Below are positions 12,430-22,200 of a DNA stretch of 64,000 bases, one piece after another (the first letter of the stretch is position 1; each line of letters opens with the position of its first letter). The notes below the pieces were generated by a model. It had not been told where the DNA came from. It did no database searches and worked only from the letters and a program-made list of their open reading frames with translations. The stretch is taken from positions 68,790,501 to 68,854,500 of the forward strand of contig JALMGJ010000001.1 in the NCBI GenBank assembly GCA_023362775.1. The letters run 5' to 3'. Source of the stretch: Charina bottae (Eukaryota; Chordata; Lepidosauria; Squamata; Charinaidae). Position numbers and translations under genes: made by a program.

Positions 12430-12830
12430 TCAGAAAGCCACACTTGGCTAGAATACTGAAGTATAATGCCTATATATTTTGTCAAATGCCTTTTTGTAAC
12501 TGCAGTTGATCCTCTCTTTATTCAAATCAATCAGATCTACAATTACAAAACTCACCTGATCAACCTTGACTACTGAAGCGATCACCCTTTGAAATCTACA
12601 GTATTTGCAAAATTGCTGAGAGAATTCGATATCTACTTTAATCAGAGAGATAGGGCAATAATTGGGACATAAAGTATTTGCCTGGTTTTGATATAACTGT
12701 AACATAGGCTTCATTAAATGATAAAATAACTTTTTGCAAATATTACTATATAAATCATAATGTTTAGGAACAGGTGTATCAGAAAATATTTTCACCAGAA
12801 ATCTATCATGTCCTGGTGCTTTACTATTTA
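12430..12830 (-). pseudogene. L1 LINE reverse transcriptase fragment
   Basis: The minus-strand frame encodes KAPGHD, then CPISLIKVDIEF, LQ-like RVIASVVKVDQVSFV and KKAFDKIY. These match the L1 RT pattern KAPGPDG, NYRPISLIN-D-KI, R-QRVI-S-VH-DQ-GFVPGR and DAEKAFD. Key residues have decayed and both ends are truncated. Confidence 0.7.
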
Positions 12831-12860
12831 CTTATTTACTTATTTACTTATTTATTTATT
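12812..12860. repeat. (TTTA)n-like low-complexity run
   Basis: TTACTTATTTAC units between AT-rich flanks. Confidence 0.6.
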
Positions 12861-13317
12861 TTATTTACTAAGATCACATTTAATTTTCATCAATAGTCAA
12901 AGGAGTACTAGTTCTTCCTGTTGTAAAAAAAATCTAATTGTGGGAGATGAATTTTAACAAAAACAAAAAAGCCTCTACACTTTTATGTGATATATTCTCC
13001 GACTATACAGATTTGAGCAAAACTGTATAAATGTGAAGTTTATTTCTTCACAGTAACTACATAACTTATTTTCCTCATCTTTAAAGGTCATAATTTTTCA
13101 TCTTTCTTCATATATCTACCTATCTACCTACCTCTTAATGCACTCTTTACCATGTACTGTTCTTACATTGCAAATCACAGCCTTACATATGAGGTCATCA
13201 CCAGATAAGCCTTTATGTACTGATCTCTGCTGCCCATCATGATTTTAACTGAAGCTTGTAATGCTTTTTAGTAAGATTGAGAAGGCTTACATTAGGTTAC
13301 CATCCTTAGGTTATAGG

Positions 13318-14273
13318 TAGGCTGACCATATTTCCTTGAGACAAAAACGGGACATTGGGATGGCAAAAATGGGACAGGGTTAAACTTATGTAATATTCCG
13401 TATTCATGAAAAAGTAAGACAATAAAAAACGTTTTAAAGAGTTTTTAAGATCCATTTGCTGGTCCTTAAACAGATTACTGTATATATAAAAATATTTTTG
13501 TTTTCATTAAAATGAAAAAGTTTTATTACATGAACATATTGAGCGGCGTGACACGGAGGGTTCCGGGCGGTTGGCTTGAAGGAACGGCGAGGCAGGATTC
13601 AGTTTGGCAAGGCGACAGACGGCGGAGGAAGCGCAGGGCGACGGAGTTGGAAGGCGGGTGGAATCGGCAAGGCAGGGAAGGCACAGGAAGGTGGAGTGTG
13701 GTGGCTGGCTGGATCGGTGAGGCTGGGTCAGGATCAGTGACAGGTAGAGAAGGCACGGGGAGGCTGGGTACAGTGGAGGAGGGAAGTGGTTCTATGGCGC
13801 CTTCGAGTTCTGCAGAGGCTTCGGCTGGAGGCAAGAGACGAGGCTTGAAGCAGGAGTCTAGTGAATGGTTGTCCCCAACAACCCGTTCCTCCTTTGGACA
13901 TCCTTTTAAATTATTTTCTTCCAGCCAGTTTTGGATAGGAACCAACCGGTTCACTTTCCGTTTGGTGCGTCTTGTTGCCCTTTTTTCCCTGGTGCTGATA
14001 GGCGGTAGCGGCTCCACCTTTTGATCACTGCCAATCAGCTGCTCCTGGTTTTCCCGCTGCAGGTTTCCCGCCGAATTAAACTCTGTTGCAATTTTCCAAC
14101 CATTGCTGCTGAGCTCCCCCTCCCTCGACTCTGAGTCAGGCTCCATTCTGACATCACCAGTGACACGTTTTTTTAAAAAAACTGACAAAATTGACATTTA
14201 TATTAAAATGACGGGACGGTCGGGAAATGTGGAAAAAAAAAACAGTACTGTCCTGTTTAAAATGGTCAGCCTA
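13318..14273. mobile_element. hAT-like element with GC-rich internal ORF
   Basis: The left end TAGGCTGACCATATTTCC and the right end AAAATGGTCAGCCTA form an inverted terminal pair. The flanks GTTATAGG (13310-13317) and GTTATAGA (14274-14281) agree at 7 of 8 positions, as an aged hAT target duplication would. The element is 956 bp. Its AT-rich ends enclose a GC-rich core (about 13540-14160) unlike the neighbourhood, with an open frame on the minus strand. Confidence 0.65.
13526..14197 (-). CDS. Unrecognised 223-codon ORF inside the hAT-like element
   Basis: The minus-strand frame begins MSILSVFLKKRVTG and stays open for 223 codons. There is a basic patch around residues 72-85 (REKRATRRTKRK), an NWLEENN motif, and a Pro/Ser/Leu-rich second half. 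I see no zinc finger, BED domain, DDE or RT motif, so it is not an obvious transposase. The opposite strand is also open over 170 codons, so GC-rich composition explains part of the openness. It could be an N-terminal transposase or gag fragment, or captured host sequence. No function is assigned. Confidence 0.3.
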   Translation of the reverse strand: MSILSVFLKKRVTGDVRMEPDSESREGELSSNGWKIATEFNSAGNLQRENQEQLIGSDQKVEPLPPISTREKRATRRTKRKVNRLVPIQNWLEENNLKGCPKEERVVGDNHSLDSCFKPRLLPPAEASAELEGAIEPLPSSTVPSLPVPSLPVTDPDPASPIQPATTLHLPVPSLPCRFHPPSNSVALRFLRRLSPCQTESCLAVPSSQPPGTLRVTPLNMFM

Positions 14274-14360
14274 GTTATAGACTACAAGCAGTAGTCTATA
14301 ACTGTTTAAAATATAGTAGTCTATAACTGTTTAAAATGGTCAGCCTAGTTATAGACTACA
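14274..14360. repeat. Fold-back and tandem duplication at the hAT-like right end
   Basis: GTTATAGACTAC (14274-14285), AAGCA, then GTAGTCTATAAC (14291-14302) is a perfect 12-bp hairpin. It is followed by further copies of GTCTATAACTGTTTAAAAT and then a second copy of the element end plus GTTATAGACTACAAGCAGTA (about 14321-14367). Confidence 0.8.
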
Positions 14361-15004
14361 AGCAGTATTCCCTGCTAATGTTAAGGATGGTGCCAGTCAG
14401 CCTGGGTACATTTTGTCCCAGGTGCAGACAGAGCCTAGTTTTACCTCAAGCCTGCTCAAGTTATTTTAAGCAAGCTCTGATCAAGAGACTACCCTGCATG
14501 TCAACATACTGTAATCTGCATCCCACAAACTAGGAAGTATGTGGTATTCTGACATACACTCCAGGTGCAAACCCACTAATTCCATGCATTTTTTGAACTG
14601 AGAAAATTGGATTCCTTGAGTAAACCATGGTTAATCTATTGATGAGTGTGTTGTCAAAACTCAGTTACAACCATATGCAACTTTTAATGCATCCAATATG
14701 CATCTTCAGAAAGATGATGAATAGTCTAACAGTGGAAGCCATACAGAAATACAGAGACACAATGGTTCAATCGTATCATGGTTTTCCATTGGTATTCTGG
14801 TTTGTAACCACATTTAAAACTTTGGTGTTGTTCTTTGGACCCAGCCAATGGTTAGGCAACCACAGCTAAGGCTAATGGAAATCCAATTAATCAACAAGTG
14901 CCTCTGTTCAATCTATGATTTATTCTTTATTCTCACCTGTTGATTTGCAATCCTGTTGTATAGCAGAATTACCCCTTTGTTTTCCCCCTTCTCTTGCCAA
15001 CCTA

Positions 15005-15200
15005 GCGATTTGAAAGCATGCAAATGCAAGTAGATGAATAGGTACCACTTCGGTGGGTAGGTAACAGCGTTCCGCGTGTGTCATGCGGCCACATGACTGT
15101 GGAAGTGTCTTCGGACAGCACTGGCTCTTCGGCTAAGAAACGGAGATGAGCACCGCCCCCTAGAGTTGGACATGACTGTGCAGGGGAAAACCTTTCCCCC
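15005..15200 (+). repeat. tRNA-derived SINE, 3' part
   Basis: Same family as 35025-35352 and 55083-55408 but in the opposite orientation. It contains GGTACCACTTCGGTGGGTAG, CATGCGGCCACATGACTG and AGAGTTGGACATGACTGTGC. It lacks the tRNA-like head, so it is 5'-truncated. Confidence 0.7.
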
Positions 15201-15232
15201 TTTGAATTTTACTTATTTTCATCAGTCTAATT

Positions 15233-15678
15233 CAGCGGTTCCCAACCTTTTTGGCACCAGGGACCGGTTTCGTGGAAGACAATTTTTCCACGGACCGGAG
15301 GGGGGATGGTTTCAGGATGATTCAAGCGCATTACACTTATTGTGCACTTTATTTCTATTATTATTACATAATACATATTACATTTAGTCCACGCACGGAC
15401 TAAAATAAATGTCGGATTCTGACTTCTCATAAGGAGCGCACAACCCAGACCCCTCACATATGGTTTACAGTAGGGTTTGCGCTCCTGTGAGAATCTAATG
15501 CCACCGCTAATCTGACAGGAGGCGGAGCTCAGGCGGTAATGCGAGCGACGGGGAGCGGCTGTAAATACAGATGAAGCTTCGCTCGCTCGCCCACCGCTCA
15601 CCTCCTGCTGTGTGGCCCGGTTTCTAACACGGGTCACGGACCGGTACGGGTCCGTGGCCCGAGGGTTGGGGACCCCTG
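15233..15678 (+). mobile_element. hAT element resembling mammalian MER1/Charlie3
   Basis: Starts CAGCGGTTCCCAACCTTTTT and ends GTTGGGGACCCCTG. The flanks GTCTAATT (15225-15232) and CTCTAATT (15679-15686) agree at 7 of 8. The first 130 bp (GGGACCGGTTTCGTGGAAGA, CACGGACCGGAGG, TTGTGCACTTTATTTC) read almost exactly like the MER1 consensus of placental mammals as I remember it. The centre carries an inverted pair GAGCGCACAACCC and GGGTTTGCGCTC. It is 446 bp with no ORF of note. Confidence 0.8.
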
Positions 15679-15874
15679 CTCTAATTCTAGAATAGGGGAA
15701 TATGGAGTCTTTGCCAAAATGTCACAAATTATTCACTATTACCCGCTAAATTTCACCTATCTTCTGCTGGCCCTTTTATGCCATAGTAAACTATATATGT
15801 GATATTTTTTTTAAAAAAACTCTTTTTACAGGAAACACTTCATTTCCATACAAGGCTACCAGTTCATCTCAAAC

Positions 15875-16040
15875 CCACATACTCCTTCCTCCTCCTCTTT
15901 TCCCCACAACAGCCACCCTGTGAGGTGAGTTGGGCTGAGAGAGTGACTGGCCCAAGGCCACCCAGCCGGCTTTCATGCCTGAGGCGGGAGTAGAACTCAC
16001 AGTCTCCTGGTTTCTAGCCTTAACCACTACATAACTCTTT
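15875..16040 (-). repeat. tRNA-derived SINE (Sauria type), partial
   Basis: On the minus strand it reads GTGGTTAAGGCTAGAAACCA, GTGAGTTCTACTCCCGCC, then TGGCCTTGGGCCAGTCACTC. These are A-box and B-box-like sequences of a tRNA-derived head plus the conserved body. The 3' tail is lost. Confidence 0.7.
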
Positions 16041-16845
16041 TTAACTCTATAGACTGTTGCATGGATAAAATAAATTGGTTTTTTAACATTGGCCAGATGA
16101 CCTCTTCATTTACTTCATGATTATTTGTTACTGAATGAGATTCTTCTCCTCCTCTCCAGATCAACTCTGTTTTGACATAATCTGCAAAAAAAACTATTGT
16201 GGACAACTGTATTTTGCTGTTTTACAGGCATTTGTCATCTCTCCGATTTTAACTGTTCAAGGTGGTATTCAGATCCTTCATGTTTTGCCTTGGTTATTTA
16301 AAACATTCAGAAGTTGTCTTTTTTCAAATTTGCAGTTTAATACACTTTGGTTTCTATAACACAGTTTGCTCCTCTGTGAATAGAACAGAACTTCTACATG
16401 ACCTTTAGGAATAAGAGTTACGGTCTACAGAATGGATTGCCGAAATGACATAGTTCAATTACAGAAATATTTTTTTTCTGGAGCAGTTCCAAAAAAAGAG
16501 AAATGTCTCTCATTACAAAATAACATTAAACACTTAAATCAACTTCTCTGCCACTCAGACATGGAGCCACATGCCATTATCTTAATATACTGTATATAAG
16601 CATTAGAGACAAATAATTATAGTGCTAATTAGCAACACCTATTGTGCTTTGTTAAACAGCTGTTTCTTGTTTGCCTGAAATTTTAAGCATAGAAATGGCG
16701 TAATTTAATCACATCATTCTATTATCAGGCTTGATGAGATTTGAACAACCTATGGAGAATGAAGGATGAACCTGTAGCATGTGCCTCCTGGAGACTCAGA
16801 AATTTATAGTAGAGAAATGTATACCCTCTGCAGCATGAATTATGG
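16041..16845. other. Intergenic, nothing recognised
   Basis: AT-rich sequence with no domain-bearing frame, repeat termini or splice-bounded exon that I could identify. Confidence 0.5.
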
Positions 16846-16992
16846 CAGTGCTTCCCAAACTTTTTCCTTCATTACCCAAACCCGCTTATTAGAAAGTCCT
16901 TTTTACCCAATGTAGGTAAAACACTTTAAGTCAATTTAATGGGTTCATGTGTAGTTACCCAAAGAAAAACCAAAGAGGTTTAGGAAGCACTG
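16846..16992 (+). mobile_element. 147-bp hAT MITE with perfect target duplication
   Basis: Termini CAGTGCTTCCCAAACTTTTT and GGTTTAGGAAGCACTG, flanked by AATTATGG on both sides (16838-16845 and 16993-17000). The element contains paired TTACCCAA and GGTAAA-type motifs. Confidence 0.88.
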
Positions 16993-17228
16993 AATTATGG
17001 AAACAAAATATAGTTTCAGGAAGCAACAGATCAGTGGAAAAATCAAATGGTCTTCCATTCATCCTCACAAATTGCTGGCCCAAGATCTTCTGTACAATTC
17101 TGTTTCAAGGGTAGTATCTTGCAAGATGGAGTTTATATTTCTTGGTTAATATGTGGAAGTTTATACAGGTTGTTTCAGTAATATTTTAGGGAAAACAGAA
17201 GTGAAAACCTAGAAAGTTGCTATAGATC

Positions 17229-17462
17229 AGGCGTGTCCAACCCACGGCCCACGGGCTGCATGCGGCCCTGAACAGCTAATAATGCGGCCCCCACTAGTTT
17301 TATGTTGCCCTCTTTTTTAAAATTTTATAATAAAAAATATAAAAAATAAATGAAGTTTTATTACTTATATACATTAACTGTATTATATATTTTATGTGTG
17401 GCCCAAGACAATTAATCTTCACTCAGTGTGGCCCAGGGAAGCCAAAAGGTTGGACACCCCTG
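17229..17462 (+). mobile_element. hAT MITE (GTGTCCAACC termini)
   Basis: The left end AGGCGTGTCCAACCCACGGC and right end GGTTGGACACCCCTG are inverted. The flanks TATAGATC and CATAGATC agree at 7 of 8. The GCGGCCC motifs inside are typical of this hAT type. The middle is AT-rich with no ORF. Confidence 0.8.
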
Positions 17463-18904
17463 CATAGATCCTGCTCCTCGGAGCAAATGGATACAGTATA
17501 TCATCCAGTGCTACTACTGCAAATTCTGGTAAGTCAAGACACTAGACTTTTCTACTTATTTAGAAAAGGTCTTGCTTGTTACTTTCCAGGATCTTCTGAC
17601 TGATCAGACTGTCACAGAGTGCTGGAATAGATTAGCTTGATCCAGCAGGGTTGCTCTTTGATCTGGACCTGAAATAGAGGTGGGAAGACCAGCAGTGACC
17701 ACAGCACAGGTGTGCGTACCGTGCATTTTGTTTCTGCCATGTTGTTTCTCATGTCTTCCCCAGCAGCACCTGTGTGTGTGTGCGTGTGTCAAAACTGACA
17801 ATATGATAGATGGAGCATTACACTGCGAGTCCTGCCCCTTTTGAATGGGCATGCAGCATTGATGCATATACAAACAGGGTGGGGCTTGCATCACAATGCT
17901 GTATTTGCCATGTTGATGATTTGATTCCACCCCCCCCCCCACAACACTGCTGAGGAAGAAAGATATGGGGGACAAGAAGATAGGAACAAAATGCATCACC
18001 CCACCTTTCCACACATCTTGAGCACTCACATATTCTCCAAAATGTATGAAGAAAGTTCTTGACTGCACTTCAAAGGGCAGATTGGTTAAAAATATTACAA
18101 AATCTCCATATGGCAAATATCTTCAACATTTTGAGGATACTCGGGAAAATCTGCCATTAATGTGCTCTCTACTAACAAACTGCACAGAAACAAAACAGTA
18201 CATAAAAATAATCCATGTTACAGGCACAAAAAAAGTGAACAATGGAAATCTATGGCACAGGTACCACTAATGAAAAATGAACTTAATATTAATTTCTTAG
18301 ATGGATCAGTAATTGTTCAAAATTTGACATAAACAACTAAAACATTGGCTAAGTGAATTATCTCTGATCGATTATTTATTTATTTGATTTATATAGTTGC
18401 CCATCTCACAATTTTCTAATTGTTACGCTGTATCTGTAAAGTAAAAATAACTGCAGAGCTTTGCACTAGCGTAATGACTATTAATGAAGCTTGCAGGCTT
18501 TCTGAAAAGAAACTGACATTTTCAAGGCAATATATACAACATAATAATGATGAGGATGAGGATGATTACATATGGTTTTGGGGTCTGAGTGAATTCTGCA
18601 CCTCTGAAAGAGCAACAGAAACCTGGAATCTAATTGCTGCAGCTAAATTTGGCAGCAGCAGAATCCTTAGTTTACCCCATTTAGCTGTGAGAAAAGGTTG
18701 GAAAGTCAGTCAGAAGACATTTAGAAAAAAATGAAGAGTTTTTAGGGATCAGAAGGATTTTGGAAAAATCACAACTCTTTCTGCTGGTTGACTACAGCTG
18801 TTTGTCACCCATTGTGGTTACTACCTTAGTTCTTTGTGCTAGTCTCCAATTACTTATAATCAAACCACTCTTTTCTTGATTTTTTAAAACAAATCATGCA
18901 CACA
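17463..18904. other. Intergenic, downstream of LRPPRC
   Basis: A poly-C run occurs at 17930-17940, and a TTTATTTATTTG run near 18371 may be an old LINE tail. Open frames at 17604-18116 and 18420-18734 have no recognisable domains. Confidence 0.5.
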
Positions 18905-19232
18905 GTTTCACATGTACAACTTTATTCTATGAAGCCAGAATTTTACTGGCACAGAGGTGCTGAGGGTGGGTAGCAAAATGAATGGAGACCTGAAGGAATG
19001 AAGTAGCAATGATATGTACAGTTCACATATACTATTCTATATGTAATTTTTGTTAGCAGCAAAAGCAACCTTCAGAGTAAAGGTGTAAATTTGTAATGGT
19101 ATAGAAATCAGTTACATTACACAGAAAATCCCATTTTTCACCTTTATTTTTCTCTCTGACAATAACAGAATTTAAAACAGGGCCTTTTACAATCATCACA
19201 GTATTTCTAACAGAAGCTAATGTATTAAAAAG
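18905..19232 (-). terminator. LRPPRC: LRPPRC 3' UTR and likely polyadenylation region
   Basis: AATAAA hexamers on the minus strand fall at 18921-18926 and 19143-19148 (TTTATT on plus). The first, about 305 bp past the stop codon, is my choice for the main site, with cleavage expected near 18905. I assign the end by the signal only; there is no transcript evidence here. Confidence 0.55.
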
Positions 19233-22200
19233 TTAATCTTCATCTGATGAATGTGACTCCGTTTCATTCCTTAACTTGTCTGCGTAGAATGTGAAGCTCT
19301 CCTACAGTAGGAAAAAGCAAGGGAGTGGAGTGAGAATGCAAATAAGCCATATTTTAACACATATACTAAGCAAATTCCACATCAAATCCCCGGACCTTCT
19401 CTGTAACAGATATTTGATATATCTAATCTAATGGCAATGACTTTAAAAACATAAGGATATTTTTAAGGGGCATGGATTGCTACTCTGTTATAAATTAGAA
19501 GGACAACTATCTACACAAGTCAAGGCAAGCCGATCATGGACTTTGATGATTCTGAGTTAAGGAAAAGTGACAAATACATTTAATAGAAGAATACAGCAGT
19601 AGCTTTCCTTCTACAATGACCATGCACATGGTTTATCCAATTATAGGTCACCTCCTTTCTATATCTATGAAAAGCTAGGATCTCCTACCATCACATAATA
19701 CAAATCTTCAAAATATGACTTCCAGACAATTATAGCATTAGCCAGAAAGCAGTACTAATGACATTTACATTAACGAGTCTTGTTCCTAAGTAAAATACTG
19801 TGGAAGTTATTTCAAAAGATACCTTGTTTATATCTGTTTCTCTCAATGAAACAGATGTACAGAGGAGGCAAAGGTTTGTGTTTTGACTGGGAAAACTAGC
19901 AAAGCTAAATCAAACTGCTTGAAAGAAATAGTTATTATTTCATATTGTCTTACTTAAGATGTTTGGAAAAGATTTATAAACTGCAGGTAGTCCTCACTTA
20001 ACTATGGTAATTGGGACCAGACTTTCCATCACAAAGCTATGTGGTGGTAAAGTGCAATGTCACATGACCGCATTGCTTAGCGACGGCAATACTGTTGGTC
20101 ACCGTTGCCGTAATTAAGCGAGGACCTCCTCGCAACTTCCTGCCGGCTTCCCACAAGCAAAATCAATGGGGATGCTGGCAGGAAGTTGCAAGTCCTGGGC
20201 AGCTCACAAGCAGGCCGGTGGGTGGGTAAGTGGCTGCGGCAGTGCAGAGTGAGCACAGCTGGGCTGGGGGTGGTTGCTGCCTGGTGTGGGAGGGTGCGCA
20301 GGTGGCTGCCACGGCAACGCATAAGTACAGCTGGGCGTATGCTACGGAGTGCGGGTGGGGTTGTGTGCTGTGGGTGGACGCACACTATGGAGCACGAGAT
20401 CCCTGGGATCTCGTACTCCGTAGCCGAGCTCCTTGGGACAAAAAGCGGCAGGAGTGGGAGCAACTTACAGGAGCAACTTGCAACCTTCCCTGCTGGCTTC
20501 CCCATTGATTCTGCTTATGGGAAGCCGGCAGGGAAGGTCACAAATGGTGATTACGTGACTGTGGGATGCTGTAACCGTTGTAAGTGTGAGCTGGCTGCTA
20601 AGTGCCGGATCACAATCACATGACTGCAGGGGTGCTGGGACGGGCGGAACTTCAAGGACCAGTTGTAAGTACCACTTGTTCAGCAGCTTTGTAACTTCGA
20701 ACGGTCGCTGAATGAGTGGTTGTTAACCGAGGACTACATGTAATAATCAGTTGACACTAAACCTTATTCTAAACTAAAGCATGCAGTAATCATTTAGAGA
20801 TAAAACATTCTTCAGATGCTTGGTAAACTCACACCTGAACTTGAATCCTTGGCAATGAACTTGGAGCTTAAAAATACAGATCCCAAAGTTTCCCTTCTCC
20901 CACTAATGAAGTCTCCCACTAGAGTAAAACAATGAGCGTTCTCTGAGAAACTTTAATCCAAGCAAAATTAAGCATGACAAGTTTTATTAAAATTCACAAG
21001 CATATTTGCAAAGATTTTTTTTCCAAAAAACCAGTAAACACTCACAGGAGGTTCAGTGAAGGGAACGGGTTCTCCAAATTCTCTCAGAAGGTTTGCCAAA
21101 CGTTTCAAAGATAGTTCATTCAAGTCTATATTTTTTGCTTCCATTTTTTCATACAGAGCTTTAGATGAAACTACATCCCTTTCTAAGTCTAAAAAGGAAA
21201 AGCAAACCAAATAAATTGTAGGTATTTCAAACAGTTTCTCTCTCACACAACATGCTTTGTGTTCAGAAATATTTAGCTCCAAGCTTCAAAAAAGCCAAGA
21301 TGTGGTTTGAAAGTAGCCAAAAGGCTCAGTTTGTTGCTGTACAGTAAATCCACTCATCCCAGTGAAAGAATGCTGGACTTAGTAGATCTGAAGTTGGTCT
21401 ACAAGCTAGAATCGATTAATTGGTGTGATTAAATGAAATAAAGCTTTGTAACAGCGTATTAAATTTGCTTCTTGATTAATTACTAAGGCTGATCAGCAGG
21501 AAGTTTAGAGACTTTGCTATGGAACTGCTGAGAGGTAAATCAAGTCCCTTTTTCTTAGAGTTATTACCCTCATCTGGCAGCCATTTTGCTTTTCATAGTG
21601 AACCTTCTACAGCCCCGTTTTTAGGAAGATGAAACATGAGCCAATCAAATAGGTATCAGTGGTGTTGAACACTACTTTTAAATCTGGTTGCCCGCAATAC
21701 TGATGAGATCTGAGTTTGTTAGGAGATGAAGACATTTATTTCCCATTCAAAAAGTAATGATACTCCTAAAGATGGTCTTCTGCTTTGATCATAAGCAGCA
21801 GAGGTTGCTTTTACACTGAAGCTTTCACCCTAAAACTGAGCCCTTACCAGAGACTCTATGGAGGTGCCTTTGCAGTTATGACCTCCAGCACAGGACTACT
21901 ATTTCCTATGTTTTCCTACAGAGCTTGTGCAGCAAACATTTACTGTCCTTGCTTTGCTTCTTCAGGCAATGAGTGACAGAAACACTAAACAGACCTTTCA
22001 GAAGGGCTTGGGAAATTATGCTGAACTGATTTGATTTTCATTACCTTTGGTATCTGCCTTTCCAACAGGGAGTTACTTAACTAAAAAGCTTATATTCTGT
22101 AGAGTTGTATGCTTCAGACCCCTCCATTTGCCAAGAAGAAACTCCCCACTCACAGCTGCGAGTAGAAGAGTCGCTTTCTAACTGTGGGAGGCTTCAGAAT

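Noticed and set aside
1..18900. Exons of a gene neighbouring LRPPRC (for example ABCG8, its neighbour in mammals)
   Set aside because: I looked for transporter-like or other conserved exons with splice sites on either strand and saw none.
20077..20623. Open frames of 92-145 codons on both strands
   Set aside because: Compositional frames within a palindromic nonautonomous element.
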